From Spirosoma panaciterrae DSM 21099 (GTDB lineage: Bacteria > Bacteroidota > Bacteroidia > Cytophagales > Spirosomataceae): a stretch of DNA of 64,000 nucleotides. Numbering within the stretch: the first letter of the stretch is position 1; each line of letters starts with the position of its first letter. Positions 44,400-52,899 of this stretch are shown one piece after another. Under the pieces are notes generated by a model that saw nothing but the letters and a program-made list of their open reading frames with translations, was not told the DNA's origin and did not search any database. The DNA lies in assembly GCF_000374025.1 (NCBI RefSeq), contig NZ_KB893173.1:1-64000 (forward strand). The letters run 5' to 3'. The position numbers and the translations under genes were made by a program.

Positions 44400-45380
44400 T
44401 TATCGATCTGTCGACAAGGCTAATCGTTTAGCTTCTACCTGCCTTGCAGCTCGCTCCTGTCTGTATTTGGGCAAATTGATTAGCAATACGCTGCCTAAGA
44501 TGACAATTAAACCAGCGATTTGGACCCAGGAAATTGGTTCATTGGCAAACAACACACCCAGAATAACCGCAATCACCGGATTCACATACGCATACGTACT
44601 TACCTGTGTAGCAGGTCGTACCTGAAGGAGCCAAACATAAGCACTATAGGCAATGATCGATCCGAACAGGATCAGATACCCCAACGCCAGCCAGGCACGA
44701 ACGGGCACCTGTGTCCACTGAACCTGTTCAAATTCCTGATTGAGAAGGCTAGCGGGTAAAAACACCAGCCCAGCTATAATCATCTGCCAGGCCACATTGA
44801 CCGTCGACCCGCCCTCCGATGGATTGTGCTTCGAATACAGCGACCCCGACGACCAGGCTATCGAACCGCCAATCAGCAGAAGCATACTTATATTTTTTGC
44901 CGAATCCGCATGGCCACTAAACAGATCACCTAGCTGCTCACTAAACAACAGAATCACTCCGGCGAAGCCGATCAATAAGCCCGCCAGCGTGGCCTGACTT
45001 TTAAAATTCGTTTTCCAGTTGGGTTTATCGAGCAGAACAAACCAAAGTGGAGCTGATGAAACCATGATGGCGACCAGGGCACTGGGCAAACTCTGTTCCA
45101 CCCATATGACGGCCCCGTTCCCTCCGACCAGTAATAATACACCAACGATCGCTGAATTCAGCAGGCTTTTTTTATTCACCAATGGCTCGCCTTTCAGGAC
45201 CCCCCATAGCAACATCAGCAGGCCAGCCGCCAAAAATCGCATGGCGCCCATCAGCATCGGTGGAAAATCCTGAATAGCCATCTGAATAAAAAAGTAGGTT
45301 GACCCCCAAACTATATAAACAACCGCAAACGCACTGATTACCAGTAGCGGTGAAACGGTTTTGGTACTGGTGTGATTCAT
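44400..45380 (-). CDS. EamA/DMT family transporter
   Basis: A drug/metabolite transporter of 326 residues with ten predicted TM helices and two EamA repeats. The first repeat has IVWGSTYFFIQMAI and PPMLMGAMRFLAAGLLML; the second has SIAWSSGSLYSK and AYVNPVIAVILGVLFANEPIS. Such proteins export amino acids, metabolites or drugs. The basic C-terminal tail (QERAARQVEAKR) is cytoplasmic. It is divergent from a LysR regulator with a shared 111-nt control region, so the LysR product probably controls it. Confidence 0.92.
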   Translation of the reverse strand: MNHTSTKTVSPLLVISAFAVVYIVWGSTYFFIQMAIQDFPPMLMGAMRFLAAGLLMLLWGVLKGEPLVNKKSLLNSAIVGVLLLVGGNGAVIWVEQSLPSALVAIMVSSAPLWFVLLDKPNWKTNFKSQATLAGLLIGFAGVILLFSEQLGDLFSGHADSAKNISMLLLIGGSIAWSSGSLYSKHNPSEGGSTVNVAWQMIIAGLVFLPASLLNQEFEQVQWTQVPVRAWLALGYLILFGSIIAYSAYVWLLQVRPATQVSTYAYVNPVIAVILGVLFANEPISWVQIAGLIVILGSVLLINLPKYRQERAARQVEAKRLALSTDR

Positions 45381-45422
45381 AGCTTTTTTCGTCTTTCAGG
45401 TGTTATTTACTGTTCCTATTGC

Positions 45423-45430
45423 CAAAGGTA
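45423..45430 (-). promoter_or_regulatory. eamA promoter -7 box
   Basis: Minus strand TACCTTTG (exact TAnnTTTG), 43 nt upstream of the eamA ATG. The palindrome at 45441-45450 lies in its spacer region. Confidence 0.65.
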
Positions 45431-45436
45431 AGGCAC

Positions 45437-45467
45437 TTTGATTCATGAATAAAGCGAATTATTTTTG
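45437..45467 (+). promoter_or_regulatory. lysR promoter with palindromic operator in the spacer
   Basis: TTTG (45437-45440), exactly 19 nt, TATTTTTG (45460-45467): a perfect fit to TTTG-N19-TAnnTTTG. The spacer starts with the perfect palindrome ATTCATGAAT (45441-45450), and a related half-site AATCATGAAT lies at 45472-45481. The palindrome falls in the spacers of both divergent promoters, suiting control of both genes by the LysR product. Confidence 0.7.
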
Positions 45468-45491
45468 TAGAAATCATGAATTTTACTCATC

Positions 45492-46421
45492 ATGGAAATC
45501 CGGCATCTGCAAATGGTGAAAGAGGTTGCCTCCAGTGGTAACCTGACGAAGGCTGCTGATCGACTGTTCCTCACCCAGTCGGCTCTAAGCCACCAGTTGA
45601 AAGAAATTGAGACCTATTTCAATACGCAGCTTTTCATTCGCGACAAAAAACAGATGCTACTTACCCAGGCTGGTGAGGTGGTGTTGCAGGCAGCCGAAAA
45701 AATCCTTCTGGAAGTTGCCGAAACCCGAGCCAAAGTCCGTTGCCTCACCGACTCCGAATCGGGCGAAGTGCGGCTGTGTACTCAGTGTTACACTTCCTAC
45801 CATTGGCTGGCGGGTTTTCTGCGTGAATACCAGACCATTTACCCCAAAGTCGATGTAAAGGTTGAGCTGGAAGCCCCCTTTCATGCCGCTGATCAATACC
45901 TGCTTACTAACAAAATTGACGTGGCCATTACGGAAGGTGACGAAAACCCAAAGTTTGCCTATACGCCACTTTTTCAGGATGAGTTTGTCGCGGTTGTCGC
46001 TCCGGACCATCCCTGGGCTCAGCGTTGCTGGGTCGAGATCGACGAATTCGCTGAGTACAATTACATCATGTATAACATACCTGACGAGGAAAGCGCCAAT
46101 TTCATGATGTTTTTCAAGCACCGTAGACCTGCCAAAGTCTACAAGATTACGCTGACGGAAGCCATCCTGGAAATGGTTAAGGCAGGGCTGGGAGTAGCTG
46201 TCCTGCCAACCTGGGTTATTAAACCCTACATCCAGTCGGGGCAGTTGGTCACGGTTCGGGTTACGGAGCAGCGAATTCTGCGTACCTGGTATGCGGCTAC
46301 GTTGAAAAACAAACAGCTTCCCCCCTACACAACTGCTTTTATCGAACAGCTGGCATCGTACATGAGAACACACGAGGGGTATGCCTTTACGGACGAACTA
46401 ATGCCTGGCTATTATGCCTAA
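45492..46421 (+). CDS. LysR-type transcriptional regulator
   Basis: A 309-residue regulator with an N-terminal winged helix-turn-helix (about residues 1-62; GNLTKAADRLFLTQSALSHQLKEIE) and a periplasmic-binding-protein-like effector domain (about 90-295). The SALSHQLKEIE recognition helix and the effector start VRLCTQCYTSYHWL resemble the MetR-like branch. It lies divergent from eamA and likely controls both genes through the palindrome between them. The effector is unknown. Confidence 0.94.
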   Translation: MEIRHLQMVKEVASSGNLTKAADRLFLTQSALSHQLKEIETYFNTQLFIRDKKQMLLTQAGEVVLQAAEKILLEVAETRAKVRCLTDSESGEVRLCTQCYTSYHWLAGFLREYQTIYPKVDVKVELEAPFHAADQYLLTNKIDVAITEGDENPKFAYTPLFQDEFVAVVAPDHPWAQRCWVEIDEFAEYNYIMYNIPDEESANFMMFFKHRRPAKVYKITLTEAILEMVKAGLGVAVLPTWVIKPYIQSGQLVTVRVTEQRILRTWYAATLKNKQLPPYTTAFIEQLASYMRTHEGYAFTDELMPGYYA

Positions 46422-46433
46422 TCCGTTCCATCC

Positions 46434-47135
46434 ATGAAGCCTTTCCATCTAATTACACACGCCCTTCTCTTCTTTTCCGTACTTCTATCCATCTCCTGCC
46501 AACCGGCTTTACAGGAGCCTGTTTCGTCAGATTATGCGTATTTCCCCCTCGAAACGGGTCGATACTGGATATATGACGTACAGGAAGAACGCTATACAGC
46601 AACAACCTCGCCTTTACAGCGAACTTACCAGCTAAAGGAACTGATTGGACTACCCTATTCGGATGTGACGGGGCAACAGGCTTACCGATTGATTCGCTAT
46701 AAACGAATCGACGAGGCCCAGGTTTGGCAACCCGACTCAGTATGGTCGGTCCGGTTAGTCAATAACCAGGCTATACGTTCTGAGAACGGCAAAGAATTTG
46801 TTAGCTTGTTATTTCCAATCAGCGATCAATCACGTTGGAACGGTAATCAGCTTGCGGGTTTGGATTCGGATGAGTACATAGTCCGCAACGTCGGACAGCC
46901 TTATCGCGTACTGGCTAAACAATTCGACGATACGGCAACCGTCGTCGCTCAGGATGACTCCACGCTGGTTTCGCAGGATAAGCGGATCGATGTATACGCC
47001 CGAGGGGTTGGATTAGTGTATAAGGAACGAACCCATGTGCAGTTTTGTACGGCTACACCAACCTGCATTGGGCATCAACAGATTGATTATGGCACTCGAC
47101 AGATTTACCGCATCCAATCGTACGGCACTGACTAA
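46434..47135 (+). CDS. lipoprotein of unknown function
   Basis: A 233-residue product with a lipoprotein signal (LSISC, then QPALQEP). The mature part begins YFPLETGRYWIYDV, a start often seen in Bacteroidota surface lipoproteins, and is built mainly of beta strands. It ends in an IQSYGTD tail. The C-terminal 47 nt overlap the start of the S8 protease gene in another frame. The two are probably co-expressed. Confidence 0.75.
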   Translation: MKPFHLITHALLFFSVLLSISCQPALQEPVSSDYAYFPLETGRYWIYDVQEERYTATTSPLQRTYQLKELIGLPYSDVTGQQAYRLIRYKRIDEAQVWQPDSVWSVRLVNNQAIRSENGKEFVSLLFPISDQSRWNGNQLAGLDSDEYIVRNVGQPYRVLAKQFDDTATVVAQDDSTLVSQDKRIDVYARGVGLVYKERTHVQFCTATPTCIGHQQIDYGTRQIYRIQSYGTD

Positions 47136-48765
47136 ACTAGCCGGACTGCTCTTTCTTTTCTTACTATCTCACCCTGATAGCTTTGGCCAATCCCGAAAAT
47201 ACCTGGTTCTGCTACGCGACAAAGCCAATTCGCCTTACCGGGTTGATCAGCCAGATCAGTTTTTATCGCAGCGCTCCATCCTGCGTCGCCAGAAACAGAA
47301 TATCCCCGTTTTAGAACGTGACCTTCCCGTTAACCCTGGCTACTTAAGTCAGCTTCAACAGACCGGAGCCAAAATCTGGTTTACGTCGCGCTGGCTCAAT
47401 GCGGTTCTGGTCGAAGCCAGCGAGGCTACCCTTACGGCTATCCAGCAATTGTCGTTTGTGAAAGGTCTGGAGTTTGGACGTTCGCTGGCCAATGCCCGTA
47501 TCAGTGTCGCAGACTCAGTTCTATCGTCAGCGAATGAAGTCGATACGCCCGGCAAATTTGGGGATGTACAACCCCTCAGCTATGGCTCATCCCTGGCTCA
47601 GATCACCCAGATTGGTGTCGACAAAATGCATCAGCAGGGTTATCACGGTGAAGGTATGTTGATCGGAGTGCTCGACGCCGGATTTCAAAACGCGAATAAG
47701 GTGGCTTTTTTAAAACCACTTTTCGATGAAAAACGCGTGCTGGCCACCTACGATTTTGTCAAAAAAGAGACGAGTGTTTACGAAGATGACTCGCATGGGT
47801 TGTCCTGTCTGTCGGCAATTGCCGCCACTGCCGACAATCAGCTCTATGGCACTGCCTACAAAGCCTCATTTATCCTGTTGCGCACCGAAGATGCCGCCAG
47901 CGAACGACAGATTGAAGAAGCCAACTGGCTATTTGGTGCCGAATATGCCGATAGTGCCGGGGTCGATGTCATTAGTTCCTCTCTGGGATATACACAGTTC
48001 GACGATGCATCGACCAGTTATACCTATCAGAATATGAATGGGAAAACGGCACTTAGCAGCCGGGCAGCCCAAATCGCTACCGAAACGGGAATGGTGGTTG
48101 TGGTAGCGGCTGGCAATGAAGGCAACAATGGCTGGCATTATCTTTCGGCCCCCTCCGATGCTGCGTCTGTACTAGCCATTGGCGCTGTCGGCACAACAGG
48201 CCAGCGAGCCTCCTTTAGTTCGTTTGGCCCATCGGCCGATGGCCGGGTCAAACCTGATCTGGATGCCCAGGGGCTAGGTACAACCGTGGGCTATCCAACG
48301 GGTTCGATTGCATCGGGCAATGGTACATCATTTGCCACACCGTTGATTGCCGGGCTGGTAGCCGGATTCTGGCAGGCGCACCCGCGCCTAACGGCTGCTC
48401 AGGTAACCGATGCCCTCCGACGATCTGGCAGTCTATATGGTACGCCAAACGATCAATTGGGCTACGGCATTCCTAATTTCGAGCGGGCCTCGTCCTTTTC
48501 CGGCGACTACAATGCCTTGTTTGTCTATCCAAATCCATTCAGCGATGGTCAATCGCTGGCTGTACAGTGGGGCGAAATTCAGGAGAACACTCCGCTCGAC
48601 GCTACCCTGACCAACCTGACCGGGCGGGTCGTCTGGCAAAATCGGTATGTTTCACCTGGACTAGCGGCTTTTCGCCTTCCTAATTTAAATTTATCCGCCG
48701 GTGTTTATATCATGACCCTCGTAGCGGGCGATAAAAAACGAACCCTGAAGCTGGTAAAACAGTAA
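47089..48765 (+). CDS. S8 family (subtilisin-like) peptidase with T9SS sorting domain
   Basis: A 558-residue secreted protease. A signal peptide (about residues 10-34, ending FGQ) is followed by a prodomain (to about 165) and the subtilase domain with catalytic Asp196 (GVLDAGF), His236 (DDSHGLS), oxyanion Asn343 (AAGNEGN) and Ser414 (GNGTSFATP). Residues 475-558 form a type A C-terminal sorting domain (FVYPNPFSDG to GVYIMTL...RTLKLVKQ), which directs export by the type IX system. The ATG at 47089 is chosen because it gives the signal peptide. Overlaps the previous gene by 47 nt. Confidence 0.93.
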   Translation: MALDRFTASNRTALTKLAGLLFLFLLSHPDSFGQSRKYLVLLRDKANSPYRVDQPDQFLSQRSILRRQKQNIPVLERDLPVNPGYLSQLQQTGAKIWFTSRWLNAVLVEASEATLTAIQQLSFVKGLEFGRSLANARISVADSVLSSANEVDTPGKFGDVQPLSYGSSLAQITQIGVDKMHQQGYHGEGMLIGVLDAGFQNANKVAFLKPLFDEKRVLATYDFVKKETSVYEDDSHGLSCLSAIAATADNQLYGTAYKASFILLRTEDAASERQIEEANWLFGAEYADSAGVDVISSSLGYTQFDDASTSYTYQNMNGKTALSSRAAQIATETGMVVVVAAGNEGNNGWHYLSAPSDAASVLAIGAVGTTGQRASFSSFGPSADGRVKPDLDAQGLGTTVGYPTGSIASGNGTSFATPLIAGLVAGFWQAHPRLTAAQVTDALRRSGSLYGTPNDQLGYGIPNFERASSFSGDYNALFVYPNPFSDGQSLAVQWGEIQENTPLDATLTNLTGRVVWQNRYVSPGLAAFRLPNLNLSAGVYIMTLVAGDKKRTLKLVKQ

Positions 48766-48850
48766 CCTAAAGTTTGTGGTTTTGCGGTTAAAGATTGACT
48801 TGCTGACCGGCCGACTGGCAACACTTGTCTACAACTCCTAAATTTTCCGT

Positions 48851-49366
48851 ATGCCAACCTTACACATCGTTCAGGGCGATATTACGAAATTGGCCGTTGA
48901 TGCCATCGTGAATGCAGCCAATAGTAGTTTACTGGGTGGCGGAGGGGTAGATGGGGCCATTCATCGGGCGTCAGGCCCCGAACTGGTCTTTGCCTGCCGA
49001 ATGCTGAACGGATGTAAAACTGGAGAAGCAAAACTGACCAAGGGGTTTCGTTTACCAGCTACTTACATCATTCATGCGGTAGGTCCAGTCTGGCGGGGAG
49101 GAGCGCATGGAGAAGCCGACCTACTGGCAAGTTGTTACCGACGATCGCTTGAAATTGCCGATGCGCATACTCTTCAACGAATTGCATTCCCGAACATCAG
49201 CACGGGCATTTATGGTTACCCAAAGGACCAGGCAGCCGAGGTAGCCATTGCCGCTGTCAGTAGATTTCTGGAAAAGCCAACATCCATTCAGGAAGTTACC
49301 TTTGTTTGCTTCGATGCCGAAAATCGTACGATTTACGAGCAGATACTACAATCGCAAAATCAATAG
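48851..49366 (+). CDS. macro domain protein (O-acetyl-ADP-ribose deacetylase-like)
   Basis: A 171-residue stand-alone macro domain of the MacroD/YmdB type. It removes ADP-ribose from acidic residues or acetyl from O-acetyl-ADP-ribose. The key residues are visible: GDIT (9-12) with Asp10, [23 protein letters not shown] (16-38) with Asn21 and Asn24 and Asp34, and STGIYGYP (117-124). A methyltransferase gene follows after a hairpin. No ADP-ribosyltransferase is seen nearby. Confidence 0.94.
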   Translation: MPTLHIVQGDITKLAVDAIVNAANSSLLGGGGVDGAIHRASGPELVFACRMLNGCKTGEAKLTKGFRLPATYIIHAVGPVWRGGAHGEADLLASCYRRSLEIADAHTLQRIAFPNISTGIYGYPKDQAAEVAIAAVSRFLEKPTSIQEVTFVCFDAENRTIYEQILQSQNQ

Positions 49367-49402
49367 AACGCAGATGGTTGGCTAACCAGCTCGTTCTATT
49401 TT
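49362..49402 (+). terminator. hairpin terminator after the macro domain gene
   Basis: Arms AATAGAACG (49362-49370) and CGTTCTATT (49392-49400), with an inner TGGTT/AACCA stem, followed by TT. The left arm overlaps the stop codon. U-run is short. Confidence 0.55.
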
Positions 49403-49420
49403 ACCTAATCAGTCAGCTTT

Positions 49421-50008
49421 ATGGATCAAACGTTACACGATTTTCTGGATCAACTGGCCCAATTTGGTAAAACCAACGATCGGCAGGCAACCCAGCGCCG
49501 TGAACGAATGCTCAACATCACCCCCGATACGGGGCCATTCCTCGCTATTCTCATCAAAGCCACAAAAGCCAAAGCGGTTCTCGAAATCGGCACATCAAAT
49601 GGCTATTCGACAATCTGGCTGGCCGATGCCGTTCGCACTACAGGTGGGCACGTAACCACTATCGAAATGGACCCCTGGAAAGCCGAACAGGCACGTCTGA
49701 ATTTCCAAAAAGCTTCTGTCGATGTTGTCATTACGCAGATTTTGGCCCTGGCCGAAGCATACCTGCCAGCCTGTTCACCCGCTAGTCTGGATTTCATTTT
49801 TCTGGATTCTGAGCGGAGTCAGTATACAGGCTGGTTGTACCAACTGCTCAGCCTTCTACGGCCTGGGGGTTTGCTCGTAGTCGATAATGCTGTATCGCAC
49901 GAGGCCGAACTCGCTGAATTTACCAGCCTGGTCCAGCAAATCCCCGGCCTTGATTCGTCTTTAGTACCCGTTGGTAACGGTGAGTTGCTTCTCTGGAAAC
50001 ATGCTTGA
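49421..50008 (+). CDS. class I SAM-dependent O-methyltransferase
   Basis: A 195-residue cytoplasmic methyltransferase of the COMT/caffeoyl-CoA type. Motif I is AVLEIGTSNGYSTIWLA (about residues 48-64), motif II HVTTIEMDP, and the metal-binding acidic motifs LDFIFLDSERSQY and GGLLVVDNAVSH. The acceptor substrate is unknown. It follows the macro domain gene by 54 nt and is convergent with a small secreted-protein gene. Confidence 0.9.
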   Translation: MDQTLHDFLDQLAQFGKTNDRQATQRRERMLNITPDTGPFLAILIKATKAKAVLEIGTSNGYSTIWLADAVRTTGGHVTTIEMDPWKAEQARLNFQKASVDVVITQILALAEAYLPACSPASLDFIFLDSERSQYTGWLYQLLSLLRPGGLLVVDNAVSHEAELAEFTSLVQQIPGLDSSLVPVGNGELLLWKHA

Positions 50009-50009
50009 A

Positions 50010-50045
50010 TAAAAAAACGAACCACCTGGTTGCGGGCGGTTCGTT
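50010..50045 (-). terminator. intrinsic terminator after the small secreted-protein gene
   Basis: Minus strand: AACGAACC (50038-50045) with GGTTCGTT (50016-50023), extended by two more pairs across one mismatch, then TTTTT. It serves the minus-strand gene ending at 50067. Confidence 0.75.
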
Positions 50046-50066
50046 CTGAAGCAGATACAGTCATAC

Positions 50067-50486
50067 CTAATCCTCGCCTACGGCGGTACTGTCCGACTTC
50101 TTATTGCGTTTTTTAACCATGTAGTCCGTAGCGGTCGATCCTTCGCGAGGTTCACTTACCCGTTGAATCTTGTAGTTCCTGTCGGCCAGACTCATCGTTG
50201 GCGTATGATCGACCGAAACGCCCCCAACGGGCTGCACGGCTGGGTGCTGATTTTTATAGTTAGCTAGCTGAGCATCCGAGGGCGCAGGTTTCTGGACCGC
50301 TACCCCCGTTTTTTTCTCCCATCGACTCGCTGCTGCAGCCATATTGGGGTGCTTGTAGTTGGCAGTCGAATACATAGGATTGTTCAACGGTTTTTTCTGA
50401 CCATCATCCCGATTTGTCTGTGCTCTGGCCTGACCGACGATCGACAGGATGCCGATGCCGACAAGCAAAAAGGTTAGCGATTTCAT
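50067..50486 (-). CDS. small secreted protein of unknown function
   Basis: A 139-residue product with a signal peptide (about residues 1-22, ending ARAQ). The mature part is hydrophilic and probably mostly disordered, rich in Asn, Lys and Pro. It contains the repeat-like stretches STANYKHPNMAAAASRW and LANYKNQHPAVQP. It ends in a basic run (KKRNKK) followed by acidic residues. No family is recognised. A -7 box and a 16-bp palindrome precede it. Confidence 0.75.
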   Translation of the reverse strand: MKSLTFLLVGIGILSIVGQARAQTNRDDGQKKPLNNPMYSTANYKHPNMAAAASRWEKKTGVAVQKPAPSDAQLANYKNQHPAVQPVGGVSVDHTPTMSLADRNYKIQRVSEPREGSTATDYMVKKRNKKSDSTAVGED

Positions 50487-50500
50487 CGTTTTTTTCTGGT

Positions 50501-50520
50501 TTTGTTGTACAACAAAGTTA
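50501..50520 (-). promoter_or_regulatory. -7 box with downstream 16-bp palindrome
   Basis: Minus strand TAACTTTG (50513-50520) matches TAnnTTTG, 27 nt upstream of the ATG at 50486. Overlapping it and extending to the start of transcription is the perfect palindrome TTTGTTGTACAACAAA (50501-50516), a plausible operator. Confidence 0.5.
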
Positions 50521-50571
50521 ACACCTCGTCAGATTAAAAAACGATTAAAATAACTACTAGGTTTTTAGTTT

Positions 50572-51105
50572 TTATATTTTCTTACGCAATAACCGTAGGA
50601 TTGACTCAGATTCGGTTAACGAATCGACCTTTTCGAGCGAAATCCATTGAATATTCGTTCTTTCGTCAGAAATGCCAAACGGTTCTTTAGGGTCGGCTTC
50701 AAATAGAAATCGGATGTCGTAATGTAGATGTTCAGGCACATCGTCCCGTTTGGGAATCGTATGTATATTCACGTCGAAAATAGCTGGGCTGAGTAATCGG
50801 ACCGATTGCAGTCCAGTCTCTTCCTGAGCTTCTTTCAGGGCGACAGCCGCTACATCTGGATCACCGTCAGCGTGCCCACCGGGTTGGAGCCAACGGTCTA
50901 GTTTACGGTGATGAAGTAACAGTGTCTGCTTGCGGTCGGGGCTAACAATCCACGCTGAACCCGTGATATGGCCAATCAGCAACGACCGCTCAAAGCAATC
51001 GGGATGTTGCCTGACAAACGCCACGGTGGCCTCTGTCATAGCCTTTTCTGTGGCATCGGCTGGTGTATGATGAGAAAGTAAACTTAATAGCGGCTGACGA
51101 TACAT
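50572..51105 (-). CDS. Nudix hydrolase
   Basis: A 177-residue product from the ATG at 51105; a longer start would overlap the divergent gene at 51170. The Nudix box is GGHADGDPDVAAVALKEAQE plus ETGL (76-99): the metal-binding EExG is intact (Glu95, Glu96), the first box Glu is replaced by Pro83, and the usual Arg is Lys91. The surrounding WLQPGGHAD and a C-terminal IQWISLEKV are typical of Nudix enzymes acting on nucleotide diphosphates linked to another moiety. The altered box leaves the substrate open. Confidence 0.88.
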   Translation of the reverse strand: MYRQPLLSLLSHHTPADATEKAMTEATVAFVRQHPDCFERSLLIGHITGSAWIVSPDRKQTLLLHHRKLDRWLQPGGHADGDPDVAAVALKEAQEETGLQSVRLLSPAIFDVNIHTIPKRDDVPEHLHYDIRFLFEADPKEPFGISDERTNIQWISLEKVDSLTESESILRLLRKKI

Positions 51106-51169
51106 TCGTTGTTTTTGTTCGGTAAAAACTGCAATTTGCTTCCGTTTTTTCAATACTCTATCGACTATT

Positions 51170-52069
51170 ATGCACAAGTTAACGCTTACAGCCGTAACCC
51201 TTTGTCTGGCAGCTCAGTTAGCCACCGCTCAAATTAAATTGCCCTCTCCAAGCCCTGGTGCCTCAGTTATGCAAACGGTGGGCACTACCGATATGACCAT
51301 CACGTATTCGCGCCCAAGCCTGAAAGGTCGTCAGCCCTTTACATCGTCATTTGTTCCGCTTGGAAAAGTATGGCGGACGGGTGCCAATTCGCCTACTCTG
51401 TTTACAACCACAACGGATGTAATGGTCAATGGTAAAACCCTTGCGGCTGGTAGTTACGCCGTTCTATCGATTCCCGAAGAAGGTTCCGCCACGCTGATTT
51501 TCAGCAAAAACAAGACGAGTACGGAGCAATCGTACAAACAGGAAGAAGATGCGCTACGCGTGAACCTGACCCCGATGGAAAACAGTGAGAAAGTAGAAAC
51601 CTTTACCATTGGCTTCAGTGATGTGACTGACAGCACCGCCAAACTGAATTTCATCTGGGCCAATATTAAAGCCGTTGCTGATCTGAAAGTAGATGTCGCT
51701 GCTAATTCGGCGGCCAACGTCGATAAAGCTGTTGCCGAAAAACCCAATGATCCAGCCGTACTACAGGCTGCCGCCAGCTATAACCTCTCAAAAGGCCGCA
51801 ATCTGGATCAGTCGTTAAGCTGGATCGATCAGTCGATTGCGGCAGGCGAAAACTACCGGAATCTGTATGTAAAGTCGCAAATTCTGGGCAAAATGGGCAA
51901 ATATGCCGAAGCACTACCACTAGCTCAAAAAGCACTATCATTAGGTCAATCGTCCAACGATGGTGCTTTCCCTTTCTTCAAAGATGGCATTGAGAAAAGC
52001 ATTTCGGAGTTTACCGCTAAAGTTCCTGCCTTGCCTGCTATCAAAGGCAAAGGCAAGAAAAAGGCATAA
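51170..52069 (+). CDS. DUF2911 protein with C-terminal helical repeats
   Basis: A 299-residue product with a signal peptide (about residues 1-20). The DUF2911 domain (about 21-170) has MTITYSRPSLKGRQPF, LGKVWRTGANSPTLFTTTTD and LAAGSYAVLSIPE. The remaining part (about 180-299) is helical, with TPR-like spacing (DPAVLQAAASYNLSKG, KYAEALPLAQKALSLGQ). It ends in a basic GKGKKKA. The shorter paralogue is at 32966. Function unknown. Confidence 0.88.
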   Translation: MHKLTLTAVTLCLAAQLATAQIKLPSPSPGASVMQTVGTTDMTITYSRPSLKGRQPFTSSFVPLGKVWRTGANSPTLFTTTTDVMVNGKTLAAGSYAVLSIPEEGSATLIFSKNKTSTEQSYKQEEDALRVNLTPMENSEKVETFTIGFSDVTDSTAKLNFIWANIKAVADLKVDVAANSAANVDKAVAEKPNDPAVLQAAASYNLSKGRNLDQSLSWIDQSIAAGENYRNLYVKSQILGKMGKYAEALPLAQKALSLGQSSNDGAFPFFKDGIEKSISEFTAKVPALPAIKGKGKKKA

Positions 52070-52092
52070 TGCCAAACCTTATTTTTCTTGAT

Positions 52093-52131
52093 AAACACAA
52101 CTGCAGACCAGGCCGGTCTGCAGTTGTGTTT
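52093..52131. terminator. inverted repeat after the DUF2911-repeat gene
   Basis: Perfect 17-bp stem (52093-52109 with 52115-52131) and a 5-nt loop, 23 nt after the stop. No clear U-run on the plus strand. Confidence 0.7.
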
Positions 52132-52282
52132 AGAACGATTTCCAAACCAGTTTTATAACTCAGTTTATTAAAGGGAATAAAGGCCGAAGCCATCTTGAGT
52201 TTTTTCAAGATTGTTTCGGGGAATAGTATCATATTCCAACCCTTACCTCAGAAGTTAAGTCATAGGATAAAATCGCTGTCTT

Positions 52283-52651
52283 ATGAAAATACTCCTTCTG
52301 GCTACCCTTTGCTTACTTCTCTACACGCTGGTAGTCAATTGTCGCCAGTCAGATATTCCCCCGTCCTGTAACGTATCAAACCCGTTGGAAGAACTAGATT
52401 GGTTAAAGGCAATTGTAGCCGACACAGTAGCCACTAAAGATCAGAGTTTGTCTATTCAGCAAGCTACTTATAAAAACCAAACGGTTTATCTCGTTTACAT
52501 CACTCCTGGCCCAGACAGGGGGGTAACTACCTTGTATGACTGTCAAGGAACAGCCCTTTGCAAGGGGTATACAACTATTGCAGGTTTACAAACGGAGTGT
52601 AAATCTGTATTTAATGAGACACAAGCAGGCCCAGTGTTGTATAGCCGCTAG
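52283..52651 (+). CDS. small lipoprotein of unknown function
   Basis: A 122-residue product with a lipoprotein-like signal (LVVNC, then RQSDIPP). The mature part contains paired cysteines (DCQGTALCKGY) that could form a disulfide, and the pattern NPLEELDWLKAIV followed by short strands, seen in small Bacteroidota lipoproteins. No name can be given. Isolated, with no co-directional neighbour. Confidence 0.7.
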   Translation: MKILLLATLCLLLYTLVVNCRQSDIPPSCNVSNPLEELDWLKAIVADTVATKDQSLSIQQATYKNQTVYLVYITPGPDRGVTTLYDCQGTALCKGYTTIAGLQTECKSVFNETQAGPVLYSR

Positions 52652-52724
52652 CTATTGTATAAGTCCCGATATGGTAATCCAAAACCCGAGAATAGAGTAT
52701 AGAACCTAACTATTCATAGGGAAC

Positions 52725-52817
52725 CTACCACAAGTCGATAAGAATTAGAATAACAAAGAAGAGAACAATTAATATGCATATCAGTATACCAGTACCTAGA
52801 GCTTTTAATAACTGCAT
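52725..52817 (-). CDS. possible 30-residue hydrophobic peptide
   Basis: ATG to TAG ORF 80 nt downstream of the symporter gene, same strand. MQLLKALG is followed by a nearly unbroken aliphatic helix rich in Ile, Leu and Val to the final DLW. A peptide of this kind could be a membrane microprotein or a chance ORF in AT-rich DNA; no further support. Confidence 0.3.
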   Translation of the reverse strand: MQLLKALGTGILICILIVLFFVILILIDLW

Positions 52818-52899
52818 AGCTGTTGCATGATCCAATTGTTTACTAACCCCAAAAACTTAGCATTCGCTCATTCAATTCTTTCTTATCTATCTGAATACT

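Noticed and set aside
43975-44625. 216-codon plus-strand ORF across the end of the membrane cassette
   Set aside because: It overlaps the five-TM gene in another frame and then the EamA gene in antisense; Cys/His-rich shadow pattern.
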